A stretch of 64,000 nucleotides of DNA from Xanthobacter agilis. GTDB lineage: Bacteria; Pseudomonadota; Alphaproteobacteria; Rhizobiales; Xanthobacteraceae. The DNA is taken from positions 80,891-144,890 of the forward strand of contig NZ_JABWGX010000011.1 of NCBI RefSeq assembly GCF_021730435.1, given 5' to 3'. The notes under the pieces are model-generated. The model worked only from the letters and a program-made list of their open reading frames with translations. It did no database searches and was not told where the DNA came from. Of this stretch, positions 48,357-58,494 are shown piece after piece. Position 1 is the first letter of the stretch, and every line of letters starts with the position of its first letter. Made by a program: the position numbers and the translations under genes.

Positions 48357-51300
48357 TCAGAACTTCATGGAAAACTGAGCGGTAAAGGCGTTCTGGGCGG
48401 CGGTATTGGCGATCTGGCCGGAATAATTGACCGAGAAGGCCGCCTCGTTCGACAGGGCATAACCGAGCCCGGCCGCAACCGCGAACGCATCCTCGGCAAT
48501 CGGCACGCCCGACACCTGGAACGGCAGGGTGCCAGCGTTGAACCTCATGGTCGCGTTCGGCGTCGTGTCGCCGAAGGCATGCTGCCAGCCCAGGCTTACG
48601 CTCGGGGTCAGGGCATGACCGAACAGGTCCACCGACGTGGCGGCCCGCACTCCGAGCGTGGTGTAGGTCGTCGCCATGGAGCCGACATCCACCGAAAGGC
48701 CGGCCGACCCGCCGGTTTCGCTGAAGTTGGCGCCGGCGATGTTCAGATAGGCGAGGCCCACGAACGGCTCCAGGTCGAACGCGCCGAGGCGGGTGTCGTA
48801 GCCGAGCTCCCCGAACAATTGCACGCTGCCGGCGGAATAATCCCCGCTGGTCGCCTGCATGATGCCGGGGAAAGCGATGGTCCGGTTCCCCGACACATCG
48901 TGCCACGCATAAGCGAAACCGCCGCGGGCCGCGATGGCACCGAACTGGGCCGCCGCGTAGAGGCCCGCGTCGTAATTGTCCATGGACCCCGACGAGGCGC
49001 GTGCGTCCACATCGAAGCTCGACTGGCTGAAGCCGCCGAACACACCCGCCCGCGCATTGTCCGCCACCGCCACGTCGGCACCGATCAGGAAGCCGCCGAT
49101 GGTGGAGGAGACGCTGGCGGCATTGCCGTCGCCGAAGGCATTGCCCCAGCCGCCATAGCCCTGCGCCCAGAGGGTCGGCGTGAGGTCGGGCCCCAGCTGT
49201 GCCGTGGCCGGCGCCTTGGTGGTGTAGGCGAGCGGCGCGGTCGACGGCGCCACTACCGATTGGCGCAACCGTGCACCCACCGCCTCACGCACATAGACCG
49301 ACTGCTGTTGGATCACCGTGTCCGCGGACGCATAGATCTCGCCGCTCAGAGCGTTGAACGCCCCGGCGACCGAGCTATTCGACTGATCGAGGATGGCGTC
49401 ATACACCGCGTTGCCGCTGCCGAGCGCCTGCGCCGCCACCGCCACGCCCCGCTCGTTGCTGGTGCGCGCATAGGTGGCGAAGTCCACGTTGTTGTAGAGC
49501 AAGGTCAAGTAGACGTTCTGCGCGTCGTAGCTCAGCGAGGGGGTCAGGAAGGCATAATTGCTGGTGACCGACCCGAAGGTCCCGCTCACCGCGTTCGTGG
49601 TGGTGATGATGGCGTAGGTCGTATTGGCCGCGTAGGCGCCAGCCTCGGCGATCACGGCCACCGAGGCGCCGCTGGAAAGGCTTACCGCCCCCGTCGCGGT
49701 GATGAGGTCGTGCGCCCCCGCGGGGGTCACATCCACCCGGTAGACCGATCCGGCATTGAAGGTGACCGTACCATTCACGACTATGGTACCCGGCGAGTTC
49801 CCCGGCGCGGCGACACCGCTGTTGTTTACGATGAGGCCGCCGATGGTGCCATTGCCGCTGAGGGTACCTCCGTCATCTACGGTGAAGGTCGAGGCACTCT
49901 TCGAACCATTTTCCAGGTGGACGGTCGCATCACCCACGGAGATCGGGCCCGTATAGGCGCCGGGGTCCGAGAACTCCACCGTGCCGCCACCGAGGAAGCT
50001 CACCGTACCGGCCCCGGTGATCGTGCCGGGGAAGGTGAAGGTGTCGGAGCGGTTGAACACCAGCGCGGCATTATTGACCACGTCGCCCACGATGGAGCCT
50101 GAGGTGCCGCCATTGCCGATCTGCAGCGTGCCGGCATTGATGGTGGTGACCCCGGTGTACGTGTTCGCACCTGTGAGGATCAGCGTACCCGCGCCCGTCT
50201 TGGTCAGGCCACCCTCGCCGGAGATCACGCCGGACAGGGTGAGAGTGGTGGCGGAAGCCGTGTTGAGAGTGCCCCCGGCGCTGGCGAGGCTTACACCGCG
50301 CCCGCTCTCGAACGTCGCCGTCGTCGCCAGCGTGCCGCCCTGGAAGCTCAGAGCGCCCGCGCTCGCGCCCAGATTGGCGTCCGACGACACCTGCAGCGTG
50401 CCCGCCTCAAGCACCGTCCCACCAGAATAGGTGTTGGTGCCAGACAGAACGATGGTGCCTTCGCCCACCTTGGTCAGGGCGCCGGTGCCGGTGATCGGCG
50501 CGGAGATGGTCGCGGTCACATCCGCCCCTTCCGCCCACACCTGCCCGCCCGTGCCGAGATCCAGGCTGCCGCCGGTGCCAGCCTCCACCTCATAGCCCGT
50601 GGTCAGGAACTCCAGCGTGGCGAAGCTCTGCGCCCCCACCACGCTCACCGTCCCCGCCGCGCCCGAGAACACCCCTGTCCCGCGGCCCCACGCCGCCGTG
50701 CTGCCATCGGTGTCCAGCCAGAGGTTCGACGAGGTCCAGGTCCCGCTGCCGCCGCGGCTGCTGCCGTTTGCACTCCAATATTGCAGGCTGGTGTCGTGGC
50801 CCGAGACCACCACGTCCACCGTCGAGGTGCCGACGTCCAGCGCGGTCGTGTAGCTGCCCGTGGGCGTGGTGCCCAGCGCCAGCCCGTTGTCGGTCAACGT
50901 GCCGCCGCTCGCGAACACCCGGTAGACGCCGACCCCGTAGGTCGCCGTGCCGGTCACGTTCAACGTGCCGGCCACCGTGAGCGCGCCGGTGGTGGTGAAC
51001 ACCGCGCTGGTCGAGGCCGCCGACAGCGTCACATTGGTGACCGCGCCGCTCGAAAGGCTCAGCGATCCCAGGGTGAGGGTGCCCGTGCCCTGGCTGCCCG
51101 ACAGCACGCCGCCCGAGGCCACCGTGACCGCACCGGTGAGGGTGCCGCCCGCCCCCTGGAGCGTCGCCCCGGAGGCCACGCTCACGCCGCCGCCCAGGCC
51201 ACCGGAGATCTCCAGCGTGCCGGCATTCACCGATGTCGCGCCGGTGAAGCCGCTGCTGTCGCCGCTCAGCGCCAGCGTGCCCGCGCCCGTCTTGGTCAGG

Positions 51301-54300
51301 CCACCCGCGCCGGAGATCACGCCGGACAGGGTGAGAGTGGTGGCGGAAGCCGTGTTGAGGGTGCCCCCGGCGCTGGCGAGGCTTACACCGCGCCCGCTCT
51401 CGAACGTCGCCGTCGTCGCCAGCGTGCCGCCCTGGAAGCTCAAAGCGCCCGCGCGCGCGCCAAGGCTGGCGTCCGACGACACCGACAGCGTGCCCGCCTC
51501 AAGCACCGTCCCACCAGAATAGGTGTTGGTGCCAGACAGGGTCAGCGTGCCCGCACCCTGCTTGGTCAGGCTACCCTCGCCAGCGATCGCCCCGGACAGG
51601 GTCAGCGTCGTTCCAGTGGCGGTGTCGATGGCGTTGGATGAGCCGTTGACGGTGCTGTTCCGCGCGCTGGTGAAGCTCGCGATCGTCGAAAGCGTCCCCC
51701 CCATGAAGAACAGCGCACCGGAGGCATCGCCCAGATTGGCGTCCGACGACACCTGCAGCGTGCCGTCCAGCAGCACCGTGCCACCCGAATAGGTGTTGGT
51801 GCCCGTCAGGGTCAGCGTTCCGGTCCCCAACTTGGTCAGGCCACCGGAACCGGAGATGACGCCGGCGAACGTCCCATCGACGCCCTGCACCACCGTCAGC
51901 GCCTGCGCGCCCAGCGCCACCGCGCCCGAGGCCGCGCCCGACAGCGTGTTGATGGTTGCGCCGAAGGTCGTCGAGGAGATGTCCAGCGTCCCGTCCACCG
52001 ACACCGCGCTCGATGCGGCGATGCTGCCGGTGCCTGACAGAGCGAGCGTGCCCTCGCTGATGGTGGTGACGCCCGTGTAGGTCGTCACGCCCGACAGGGT
52101 CAGCGTGCCGGTACCCTGCTTGGTCAGGGCACCGGCGCCATCGAGCGCCGTGGCGATGGCGATGTCATTGCCGTTGGTGTCGATAAAGACGCCACCCGAG
52201 GCGATCTCGACGGTGCTCGCCGTGAAGCCCGACAGAAAGTCCGTAGACGACGCCGTCGCCCACAGCACGCCGCCGTCGATGGTGAGCGTGGCAGTGCCGG
52301 AGATGTTGACAATCTGTCCCACGGCCAGAACGCCGCGCGAACCGGACGTTCCGTTCACCGCCGCCGTGTTGGTGACGGAGGGGTCGCTGGAGCTGCCAAG
52401 CTGAAGGGTGGCGGCCGTAACCCTACCGCCATCCGCAATGGTCAGCGCGCCCGAGCCGCCGTAAGCCCCCAGTGCCAGATCGGAGCTGAGGGACCAGGTC
52501 GAGCCCGCACCGGTCACGCTTGCCGTGCCAATGGAGCCTGAAGAGGCGCCAATAAAGCCCACGCTATTGGCGACCACGCCGCCAGCGGCAATGGTGAGCG
52601 TGCCCGTACCGGCGGTGCCGACAGAAAGACCGCTGGTCCCCAGATCCCAGCGTGACCCCGCCCCCGTCACAATCACGGTGCCGGTGGAGCCCGCGTTGCT
52701 ACCGATGTCGCCTGCACCGAAGGTGCTGGTGACCGTGCCGCCATCCTCAATGGTGAGCGTGCCGCTGCTGTAGAAGCCTACGGCAACGCCGCCGCGCCCC
52801 AGGATCCAGCGCGACCCCGCCCCCGTCACAGTCACGGTGCCGCTTGAAGCGGCGCCAATAGTAGCATAGCCGCTAGTGATCGCGCCCCCATCCTCAATGG
52901 TGAGCGTGCCACTACCCGCATAACCGACATAAAGGATGTTCGTCCCCAGGTCCCAGCTTGACCCCGCCCCGGTCACGGTCGCAGTGCCCGTGGCGCCCAT
53001 ATAGTAACCAACAAACGCCGTGCCGCTGGTGACCGTACCGCCATCCGCTATGTTCAGCGTGCCCGCGCCACCGAAATCACCCACATAAAAGGCGCCGCTG
53101 CCCAAGTCCCAGCTTGACCCCGCCCCGGTCACGGTCGCCGTGCCGGTGGAGCCTGCGTTGGCGCCAATAGCGCCGAAGCCACTGGTGACCGTACCGCCAG
53201 CCTCGATCGTGAGCGTGCCCGTACCGAAGTAGCCCACATTCAGGCCGTAGGTCCCCAGATTCCAGCTTGCACCGTTTCCAGTGACGGTCACCGTGCCGGT
53301 GGAGCCGGTCGTAAGGCCGATAAGGCCACTGCTGCTGGTGACCGCGCCGCCATTGGCGATGGCGAACGCGCCGGCCTCCACGGCGAGCGTGCCGACCGAT
53401 GAACCCGTGCCCGTCAGGGTCAGCGTTCCGGTCCCCAACTTGGTCAGGCCACCGGAACCGGAGATGACGCCGGCGAACGTCCCATCGACGCCCTGCACCA
53501 CCGTCAGCGCCTGCGCGCCCAGCGCCACCGCGCCCGAGGCCGAGCCCGACAGCGTGTTGATCGCGGCGCCGAAGGTCGTCGAGGAGATGTCCAGCGTCCC
53601 GTCCACCGACACCGCGCTCGATGCGGCGATGCTGCCGGTGCCTGACAGAGCGAGCGTGCCCGCGCTGATGGTGGTGACGCCCGTGTAGGTCGTCACGCCC
53701 GACAGGGTCAGCGTGCCGGTACCCTGCTTGGTCAGGGCACCGGCGCCATCGAGCCCCGTGGCGATGGCGATGTCATTGCCGTTGGTGTCGATAAAGACGC
53801 CACCCGAGGCGATCTCGACGGTGCTCGCCGTGAAGCCCGACAGAAAGTCCGTAGACGACGCCGTCGCCCGCAGCACGCCGCCGTCGATGGTGAGCGTGGC
53901 GGTGCCGGAGATGTTGACAATCTGTCCCACGGCCAGAACGCCGCGCGAACCGGACGTTCCGTTCACCGCCGCCGTGTTGGTGACGGAGGGGGCGCTGGAG
54001 CTGCCAAGCTGAAGGGTGGCGGCCGTGACCGTACCGCCATCCGCAATGGTCAGCGCGCCCGAGCCGCCGTAAGCCCCCAGTGCCAGATCGGAGCTGAGGA
54101 TCCAGGTCGAGCCCGCACCGGTCACGCTTGCCGTGCCAATGGAGCCTGAAGAACTACCAATAAAGCCCACGCCATTGGCGACCACGCCGCCAGCGGCAAT
54201 GGTGAGCGTGCCCGTACCGGCGGTGCCGACAGAAAGACCGCTGGTCCCCAGATCCCAGCGTGACCCCGCCCCCGTCACAATCACGGTGCCGGTGGAGCCC

Positions 54301-55208
54301 GCGTTGCTACCGATGTCGCCTGCAACGAAGGTGCTGGTGACCGTACCGCCATCCTCAATGGTGAGCGTGCCGCTGCCGTTGGTGCCTACGGTAACGCCGC
54401 CGCTCCCCAGGATCCAGCGCGACCCCGCCCCCGTCACAGTCATTGTGCCGCTTGAAAGGAGGCCAATAGTGCCGGAGCGGCTGGTGATCGCGCCCCCATC
54501 CTCAATGGTGAGCGTGCCACTACCCGCATAACCGACATAAAGGATGCTCGTCCCCAAGTCCCAGCTTGACCCCGCCCCGGTCACGGTCGCAGTGCCCGTG
54601 GCGCCCGTAAAGTAACCAACATACGCCGTGCCGCTGGTGACCGTACCGCCATCCGCTATGTTCAGCGTGCCCGCGCCACCGATAGCACCCACATAAAAGG
54701 TGCCGCCGCCCAAGTCCCAGCTTGACCCCGCCCCGGTCACGGTCGCCGTGCCGGTGGAGCCTGCGTTGGCGCCAATAGCGCCGAAGCCACTGGTGACCGT
54801 ACCGCCAGCCTCGATCGTGAGCGTGCCCGTACCGGAGTAGCCCACATTCAGGCCGTCGGCCCCCAGATTCCAGCTTGCACCGTTTCCAGTGACGGTCACC
54901 GTGCCGGTGGAGCCTGAACCGTAGCCGATAAGGCCACTGCCGCTGGTGACCGCGCCGGCATTCTGGATGGTGAGCGCGCCGGTGCCGACATCGCCGACCA
55001 TGAGGCCACCAGAGACAACCCAGGGGGACGAATAGGTGCCCGGCACCGTGACCGTGGTCCCGCCGTCGATGACCTCATTTGCCCGCGCCTGGGGCATGGA
55101 CGCGACCAGCGCACCGATCGAAGCCGCGCACATCAACGCCCGCAGAAGCCCGTTTCCACCCCGCGCGCACCGCACGCCCACGCCGTCCTGATCGCCGCCC
55201 ATCGCCAC
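48357..55208 (-). CDS. Giant autotransporter adhesin with PATR-type repeats
   Basis: About 2,280 residues. A signal peptide (LLRALMCAASIGALVASM, cleavage after ARA) precedes a very long passenger of repeated beta-strand units, such as GTLTIEDGGTVTS, SVTGAGSSWDLG and TKLGTGTLTLTGTNTYSGGT (passenger-associated-transport repeats), predicted to form a beta-helix. The last ~270 residues are a type Va beta-barrel domain ending in QFSMKF with the usual terminal Phe. A 536-residue block of the passenger is tandemly duplicated. The start is probably the GTG at 55208 (AAAGGGGGATACC upstream). ATGs at 55202 and 55241 are alternatives. It likely acts in surface adhesion or aggregation. Confidence 0.9.
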   Translation of the reverse strand: MAMGGDQDGVGVRCARGGNGLLRALMCAASIGALVASMPQARANEVIDGGTTVTVPGTYSSPWVVSGGLMVGDVGTGALTIQNAGAVTSGSGLIGYGSGSTGTVTVTGNGASWNLGADGLNVGYSGTGTLTIEAGGTVTSGFGAIGANAGSTGTATVTGAGSSWDLGGGTFYVGAIGGAGTLNIADGGTVTSGTAYVGYFTGATGTATVTGAGSSWDLGTSILYVGYAGSGTLTIEDGGAITSRSGTIGLLSSGTMTVTGAGSRWILGSGGVTVGTNGSGTLTIEDGGTVTSTFVAGDIGSNAGSTGTVIVTGAGSRWDLGTSGLSVGTAGTGTLTIAAGGVVANGVGFIGSSSGSIGTASVTGAGSTWILSSDLALGAYGGSGALTIADGGTVTAATLQLGSSSAPSVTNTAAVNGTSGSRGVLAVGQIVNISGTATLTIDGGVLRATASSTDFLSGFTASTVEIASGGVFIDTNGNDIAIATGLDGAGALTKQGTGTLTLSGVTTYTGVTTISAGTLALSGTGSIAASSAVSVDGTLDISSTTFGAAINTLSGSASGAVALGAQALTVVQGVDGTFAGVISGSGGLTKLGTGTLTLTGTGSSVGTLAVEAGAFAIANGGAVTSSSGLIGLTTGSTGTVTVTGNGASWNLGTYGLNVGYFGTGTLTIEAGGTVTSGFGAIGANAGSTGTATVTGAGSSWDLGSGAFYVGDFGGAGTLNIADGGTVTSGTAFVGYYMGATGTATVTGAGSSWDLGTNILYVGYAGSGTLTIEDGGAITSGYATIGAASSGTVTVTGAGSRWILGRGGVAVGFYSSGTLTIEDGGTVTSTFGAGDIGSNAGSTGTVIVTGAGSRWDLGTSGLSVGTAGTGTLTIAAGGVVANSVGFIGASSGSIGTASVTGAGSTWSLSSDLALGAYGGSGALTIADGGRVTAATLQLGSSSDPSVTNTAAVNGTSGSRGVLAVGQIVNISGTATLTIDGGVLWATASSTDFLSGFTASTVEIASGGVFIDTNGNDIAIATALDGAGALTKQGTGTLTLSGVTTYTGVTTISEGTLALSGTGSIAASSAVSVDGTLDISSTTFGATINTLSGAASGAVALGAQALTVVQGVDGTFAGVISGSGGLTKLGTGTLTLTGTNTYSGGTVLLDGTLQVSSDANLGDASGALFFMGGTLSTIASFTSARNSTVNGSSNAIDTATGTTLTLSGAIAGEGSLTKQGAGTLTLSGTNTYSGGTVLEAGTLSVSSDASLGARAGALSFQGGTLATTATFESGRGVSLASAGGTLNTASATTLTLSGVISGAGGLTKTGAGTLALSGDSSGFTGATSVNAGTLEISGGLGGGVSVASGATLQGAGGTLTGAVTVASGGVLSGSQGTGTLTLGSLSLSSGAVTNVTLSAASTSAVFTTTGALTVAGTLNVTGTATYGVGVYRVFASGGTLTDNGLALGTTPTGSYTTALDVGTSTVDVVVSGHDTSLQYWSANGSSRGGSGTWTSSNLWLDTDGSTAAWGRGTGVFSGAAGTVSVVGAQSFATLEFLTTGYEVEAGTGGSLDLGTGGQVWAEGADVTATISAPITGTGALTKVGEGTIVLSGTNTYSGGTVLEAGTLQVSSDANLGASAGALSFQGGTLATTATFESGRGVSLASAGGTLNTASATTLTLSGVISGEGGLTKTGAGTLILTGANTYTGVTTINAGTLQIGNGGTSGSIVGDVVNNAALVFNRSDTFTFPGTITGAGTVSFLGGGTVEFSDPGAYTGPISVGDATVHLENGSKSASTFTVDDGGTLSGNGTIGGLIVNNSGVAAPGNSPGTIVVNGTVTFNAGSVYRVDVTPAGAHDLITATGAVSLSSGASVAVIAEAGAYAANTTYAIITTTNAVSGTFGSVTSNYAFLTPSLSYDAQNVYLTLLYNNVDFATYARTSNERGVAVAAQALGSGNAVYDAILDQSNSSVAGAFNALSGEIYASADTVIQQQSVYVREAVGARLRQSVVAPSTAPLAYTTKAPATAQLGPDLTPTLWAQGYGGWGNAFGDGNAASVSSTIGGFLIGADVAVADNARAGVFGGFSQSSFDVDARASSGSMDNYDAGLYAAAQFGAIAARGGFAYAWHDVSGNRTIAFPGIMQATSGDYSAGSVQLFGELGYDTRLGAFDLEPFVGLAYLNIAGANFSETGGSAGLSVDVGSMATTYTTLGVRAATSVDLFGHALTPSVSLGWQHAFGDTTPNATMRFNAGTLPFQVSGVPIAEDAFAVAAGLGYALSNEAAFSVNYSGQIANTAAQNAFTAQFSMKF
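51801..53408. repeat. Tandem 1,608-bp repeat, copy 1
   Basis: Landmark sequences recur at a constant 1,608-bp offset inside the autotransporter gene, for example GCCCGTCAGGGTCAGCG at 51801 and 53409, and GTGACGGTCACCGTGCC at 53281 and 54889. 1,608 is divisible by three, so the copies add 536 residues in frame. The copies differ by scattered substitutions. Confidence 0.85.
53409..54950. repeat. Tandem 1,608-bp repeat, copy 2
   Basis: Second copy of the block starting at 51801, at the promoter-proximal side of the gene. The match fades near 54950, close to the signal-peptide end, so this copy is slightly incomplete. The high identity implies recent duplication or ongoing gene conversion. Confidence 0.82.
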
Positions 55209-55620
55209 GGTATCCCCCTTTACCAAAGGCAATATTCGCATCCCTATTTGGCTGCCTCCCGAGAGTCATCAACATACCGTAACGAAAGGAGGGCAATTGC
55301 AGGACATTCCCCCTGGATGTTGCATAAAAACAACTCCAATTTGCGAGGTATTGGGACGAGCCGATCGCCGCGCCGAGGCCCCCTTCCACTGGTCCGTAAG
55401 CGGTGGACAAGGTATTGCGTACCGGGAATGGTCAGGAACTGCCGCCAGGGGCGAGAGGAAGGGGCAGCACCCAGGGGGGGCCTGAACCTGCCTCCATCAG
55501 ATCATAACCCCACCCGAACGACGCAAGGCCACCTGTTCCGCAAGAGCGATTCGCTCCCCGCGAGGGGAGGCGCCCCCCGACGCGCGAGGCGCATTCCTGC
55601 GCGGCCCCGCCCGCCATGGA
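55209..55620. other. Intergenic region upstream of the autotransporter
   Basis: A 412-bp gap between the autotransporter start and the end of mhpD. It has a less GC-rich patch near 55260-55350 that probably holds the autotransporter promoter on the minus strand. No convincing -35/-10 pair or operator was identified, and no gene. Confidence 0.55.
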
Positions 55621-56430
55621 TCAGGCCTCAGGCGCGAACGTCGCCCGCACCATGCCGAGGCCCATCACCTGCGCCTCATAGGTCTCGCCCGCCGTCACGG
55701 CCACCATGGGCCCGAGCGCGCCCGACAGCACGGTGTCCCCGGCGCGCAAGGGCCGCCCGGCGCGGGCCATGGTGCGCGCCAGCCACCACACCGCGTTCAG
55801 CGGGTGGCCAAGGCAGGCCGCCCCCACCCCCACCGACACCGGATTCCCCCGGCAGGTCATCACCATGCCGGCCAGCAGCAGATCGAGGCCGTCCAGCCGG
55901 CGGGGGGTGTTTCCGAGCACGTAGAGGCCCGACGACGCATTGTCGGCAATGGTGTCCACGATGCCGATGCGCCAATCGGCGATGCGGGAATCCACCACCT
56001 CGATGGCGGCGACCGCGTAATCCACGGCGCCGAGCACATCGGCCAGGGTCAGCCGTTCCGCGCAAAGGTCACGCCCAAGCACGAACGCCACCTCCGCCTC
56101 GACCTTCGGCTGGATCAGCCGGCCGGACGGGATCTCCCACCCGTCCGGCACCGCCATGTCGTCGAACAACATGCCATAATCGGGCTGGTCCACCCCGAGT
56201 TGCTTCTGCACCGCCTTCGAGGTGAGGCCGATCTTGCGGCCCACCAGCACGCGGCCCGCCGACAGCGCCCGACGGGTGCCGATCTCCTGCACCCGGTAAG
56301 CGGCATCGAGATCGCCCGCCGACAGCAACGGGGCGACCGGAGCGCACGGCACGCGGCTTTCGCCCGCCTGGCGCAGGCGCTCGGCAACGTCGGCCTCGGC
56401 GGCCGGCGCCCCAGTATTCACATCGCTCAT
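55621..56430 (-). CDS. mhpD: 2-keto-4-pentenoate hydratase
   Basis: A 269-residue hydratase that adds water to 2-hydroxypenta-2,4-dienoate to give 4-hydroxy-2-oxovalerate in the meta-cleavage pathway. Family motifs are [55 protein letters not shown] and the C-terminal [15 protein letters not shown]. Length is normal. It follows mhpC by 8 bp in a leftward two-gene unit. Confidence 0.92.
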   Translation of the reverse strand: MSDVNTGAPAAEADVAERLRQAGESRVPCAPVAPLLSAGDLDAAYRVQEIGTRRALSAGRVLVGRKIGLTSKAVQKQLGVDQPDYGMLFDDMAVPDGWEIPSGRLIQPKVEAEVAFVLGRDLCAERLTLADVLGAVDYAVAAIEVVDSRIADWRIGIVDTIADNASSGLYVLGNTPRRLDGLDLLLAGMVMTCRGNPVSVGVGAACLGHPLNAVWWLARTMARAGRPLRAGDTVLSGALGPMVAVTAGETYEAQVMGLGMVRATFAPEA

Positions 56431-56438
56431 GGCAGCGC

Positions 56439-57359
56439 TCAGCGGTTCAGGAGAAAGTCGATGTGGATGCGGTTGAAGGTGTCTGGATCTTCATATTGCG
56501 GCCAGTGCCCGCAATTCTCCATGACTACAAACCGGCTGCCCTTCACCAGATTGGCCATGCGCCGGCCCACCTCCACGGACGCGGTCGGGTCATGGGTGGT
56601 CCACAGCACCAGGGTTTCGGCGGTGATGCGGCCGAGCTCCTCTTCGGTGAGCATGTTGCGCTGGCGCACATCCATGTCCTGGAGGCACATGATGCGCTCC
56701 ATCGCCTCCACCATGCCCGGCCGGCGGAAGCAGGCGAAGCGCGCCTCCACCAGGTCCTCGGTGACGATGCTCGGGTCCAGCATGAGGAATTCGAGGCGCC
56801 TGCGGGTCGCCTCGCGATCCGGCGAGCGCACGGCGGCAAGGCTCAGCGTCTTCAGGCGCTCCATCACCTTGGGGTCGGCGATCATGCCGCCGGCGGTGTT
56901 CAGCACCAGCCGATCCACGCGCTCGGGATAGGTCGCGGCGAACCGCGCCGCCACCCAGCCGCCAAGGGATTCGCCGGACAGATGCACCTTCTCCACGCCC
57001 AGCGCGTCGATGAGATCGCGCAGGTGCTCCACATAATCGGAGATTTCGTAATTGCGATCCGGCTTGTCGGTGAAGCCATGGCCCAGCATGTCCACCGCCA
57101 GCACCCGGAAATGTTCCGCATGGGGCAGAATGTTGCGGTGATAGGCCTCCAGGTGGCCGGAGACACCATGCAGCAGGATCAGAACCGGGCCTTCGCCGGC
57201 TTCCAGCACGCGGGTGCGCACACCCTTGGCATCAATATAATGCAGATGCACATCACCGCCGGCGATCGCGGACCAGAGCGAACGCAGCTCCGGCTGCGTC
57301 GATGCGCCTGAATGCGCGGGGGGTGAAGAGGGGGCGATGGCCTGGGCCGCTTCCGACAT
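56439..57359 (-). CDS. mhpC: Meta-cleavage product hydrolase (MhpC-like)
   Basis: A 306-residue alpha/beta hydrolase that splits the ring-fission product 2-hydroxy-6-oxonona-2,4-dienedioate into succinate and hydroxypentadienoate. It has the oxyanion strand [14 protein letters not shown], the nucleophile elbow GESLGG, an aspartate in TTHDPTA and the final histidine in [13 protein letters not shown]. The ATG at 57359 gives MSEAAQAI. The longer frame from 57437 runs through the control region and is not used. An AGAC-N7-GTCT motif lies about 90 bp upstream. Confidence 0.9.
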   Translation of the reverse strand: MSEAAQAIAPSSPPAHSGASTQPELRSLWSAIAGGDVHLHYIDAKGVRTRVLEAGEGPVLILLHGVSGHLEAYHRNILPHAEHFRVLAVDMLGHGFTDKPDRNYEISDYVEHLRDLIDALGVEKVHLSGESLGGWVAARFAATYPERVDRLVLNTAGGMIADPKVMERLKTLSLAAVRSPDREATRRRLEFLMLDPSIVTEDLVEARFACFRRPGMVEAMERIMCLQDMDVRQRNMLTEEELGRITAETLVLWTTHDPTASVEVGRRMANLVKGSRFVVMENCGHWPQYEDPDTFNRIHIDFLLNR

Positions 57360-57446
57360 GGCGTATTCCTCGACTGTGTTTTCGAAGCCGAGGGAAGATG
57401 GAGAAGAGCACCGGCACCGCGCCAATACATATTCCATCCCATTCTA

Positions 57447-57461
57447 AGACCTTTTGCGTCT
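57447..57461. promoter_or_regulatory. AGAC-N7-GTCT motif, copy 1 (mhpC side)
   Basis: AGAC-CTTTTGC-GTCT, extended to a 6-bp arm (TAAGAC/GTCTTA). It lies at the end of the LysR gene and upstream of mhpC. It shares arms and spacing with the copy at 58366, which supports a common LysR-type regulator site. Confidence 0.55.
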
Positions 57462-58354
57462 TATTTTGCATCCCATTTCAGGGCCTCCACCACCAGCCCG
57501 CGAAACGTCGCGAGTTCCTGGGAGGCATTGTCCTGATGCCAGACCATGGCGAGATCCACCAAGGTCTGAGCGCCCGTGAGCGGACGCGTGGTGACGTTTC
57601 TGAACAAGAGATGCTCCACATAATCGGGCAGCAGCGTGAAGCCGGCGCCAAGCCCCACCAGGGTCATCATGGTCATCACATTGTCCACGTCCTGCACCGG
57701 CGTCACCTCCACCCGGCTGGCGCGTAGAAAACCTTCCACGATGTCGTGCAGACCACCAGCATGGTGCGGCGAGATGCGCAGGAAGGGGAAAGCCGCGAGA
57801 TCGGCGATGTCCACCGCCTCGGCCCGCGCGAGCGGATGATCGGCCGGCATCACCGCCACCAGGCGCTCGCGCAGCACCGCGTCGAAGCGCAAGGCGGGAT
57901 CGGCCACCGGCAGGCGCAGGAAGCCCACGTCGATCTCCCGCTGCGACAGGGCCCGCTGCTGCTCCAGCGTGGTGAGGCTACGGAACACCAGGTTGAGTTC
58001 CGGAAAGCGCGCCCGCATCACCGTCAGCATGGAGGGGAAGATCTTCACTTCCGCCGACGGCAGGAAGCCGATGATGAGCTTGCGTTCGTCGATCCGCGCC
58101 GCGCGCCGCGCCACCTCCACCGCCCGCTGCGCCTGGGCGAGCACCAGGCGCGCCTCGTCCAGGAACGCGCGCCCCGCCTCGGTCAGCGCCACCCGCCGCT
58201 TGGTGCGGGTGAGCAGCGGCGTGCCGATCTCCTCCTCCAGATCACGGATCTGCTGGCTGAAAGAAGGCTGCGCCGTGCGCAGGCGGGCCGCCGCGCGGGT
58301 GAAGTTCAACTCCTCGGCGACCGCCACGAAATAGCGAAGATGTCTCAGCTCCAT
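57461..58354 (-). CDS. hcaR: LysR-family regulator (HcaR-like)
   Basis: A 297-residue LysR activator. The N-terminal HTH ([25 protein letters not shown]...[16 protein letters not shown]) strongly resembles HcaR, and the effector domain starts with [21 protein letters not shown]. It probably senses phenylpropionate or cinnamate, or a pathway intermediate. It lies between the leftward mhpCD pair and the rightward hca operon. A palindromic site is just upstream of its ATG, suggesting autoregulation and control of hcaE. Confidence 0.85.
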   Translation of the reverse strand: MELRHLRYFVAVAEELNFTRAAARLRTAQPSFSQQIRDLEEEIGTPLLTRTKRRVALTEAGRAFLDEARLVLAQAQRAVEVARRAARIDERKLIIGFLPSAEVKIFPSMLTVMRARFPELNLVFRSLTTLEQQRALSQREIDVGFLRLPVADPALRFDAVLRERLVAVMPADHPLARAEAVDIADLAAFPFLRISPHHAGGLHDIVEGFLRASRVEVTPVQDVDNVMTMMTLVGLGAGFTLLPDYVEHLLFRNVTTRPLTGAQTLVDLAMVWHQDNASQELATFRGLVVEALKWDAK

Positions 58355-58365
58355 GCCTCTCAGTT

Positions 58366-58380
58366 AGACGCATAACGTCT
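58366..58380. promoter_or_regulatory. AGAC-N7-GTCT motif, copy 2 (hcaR/hcaE)
   Basis: AGAC-GCATAAC-GTCT in the 140-bp gap between hcaR and hcaE, 11 bp from the hcaR start. Same arms and spacing as the copy at 57447. Confidence 0.6.
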
Positions 58381-58494
58381 GAAACAGCAAGGAAGAAAAT
58401 ATTTCTCCTTATTCCAAGTCGATGCTTAGTGTTCCCGGCATCAAGGCTTGGTCCCGACCAACGAACCAAGCAGCGACAAGGGGAGGATCGGCAG

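Noticed and set aside
48357..55208. CRISPR array or minisatellite from the many short repeats
   Set aside because: The repeats are degenerate, in frame, and encode beta-strand units of one protein with a signal peptide and C-terminal barrel. There are no uniform repeat-spacer units.
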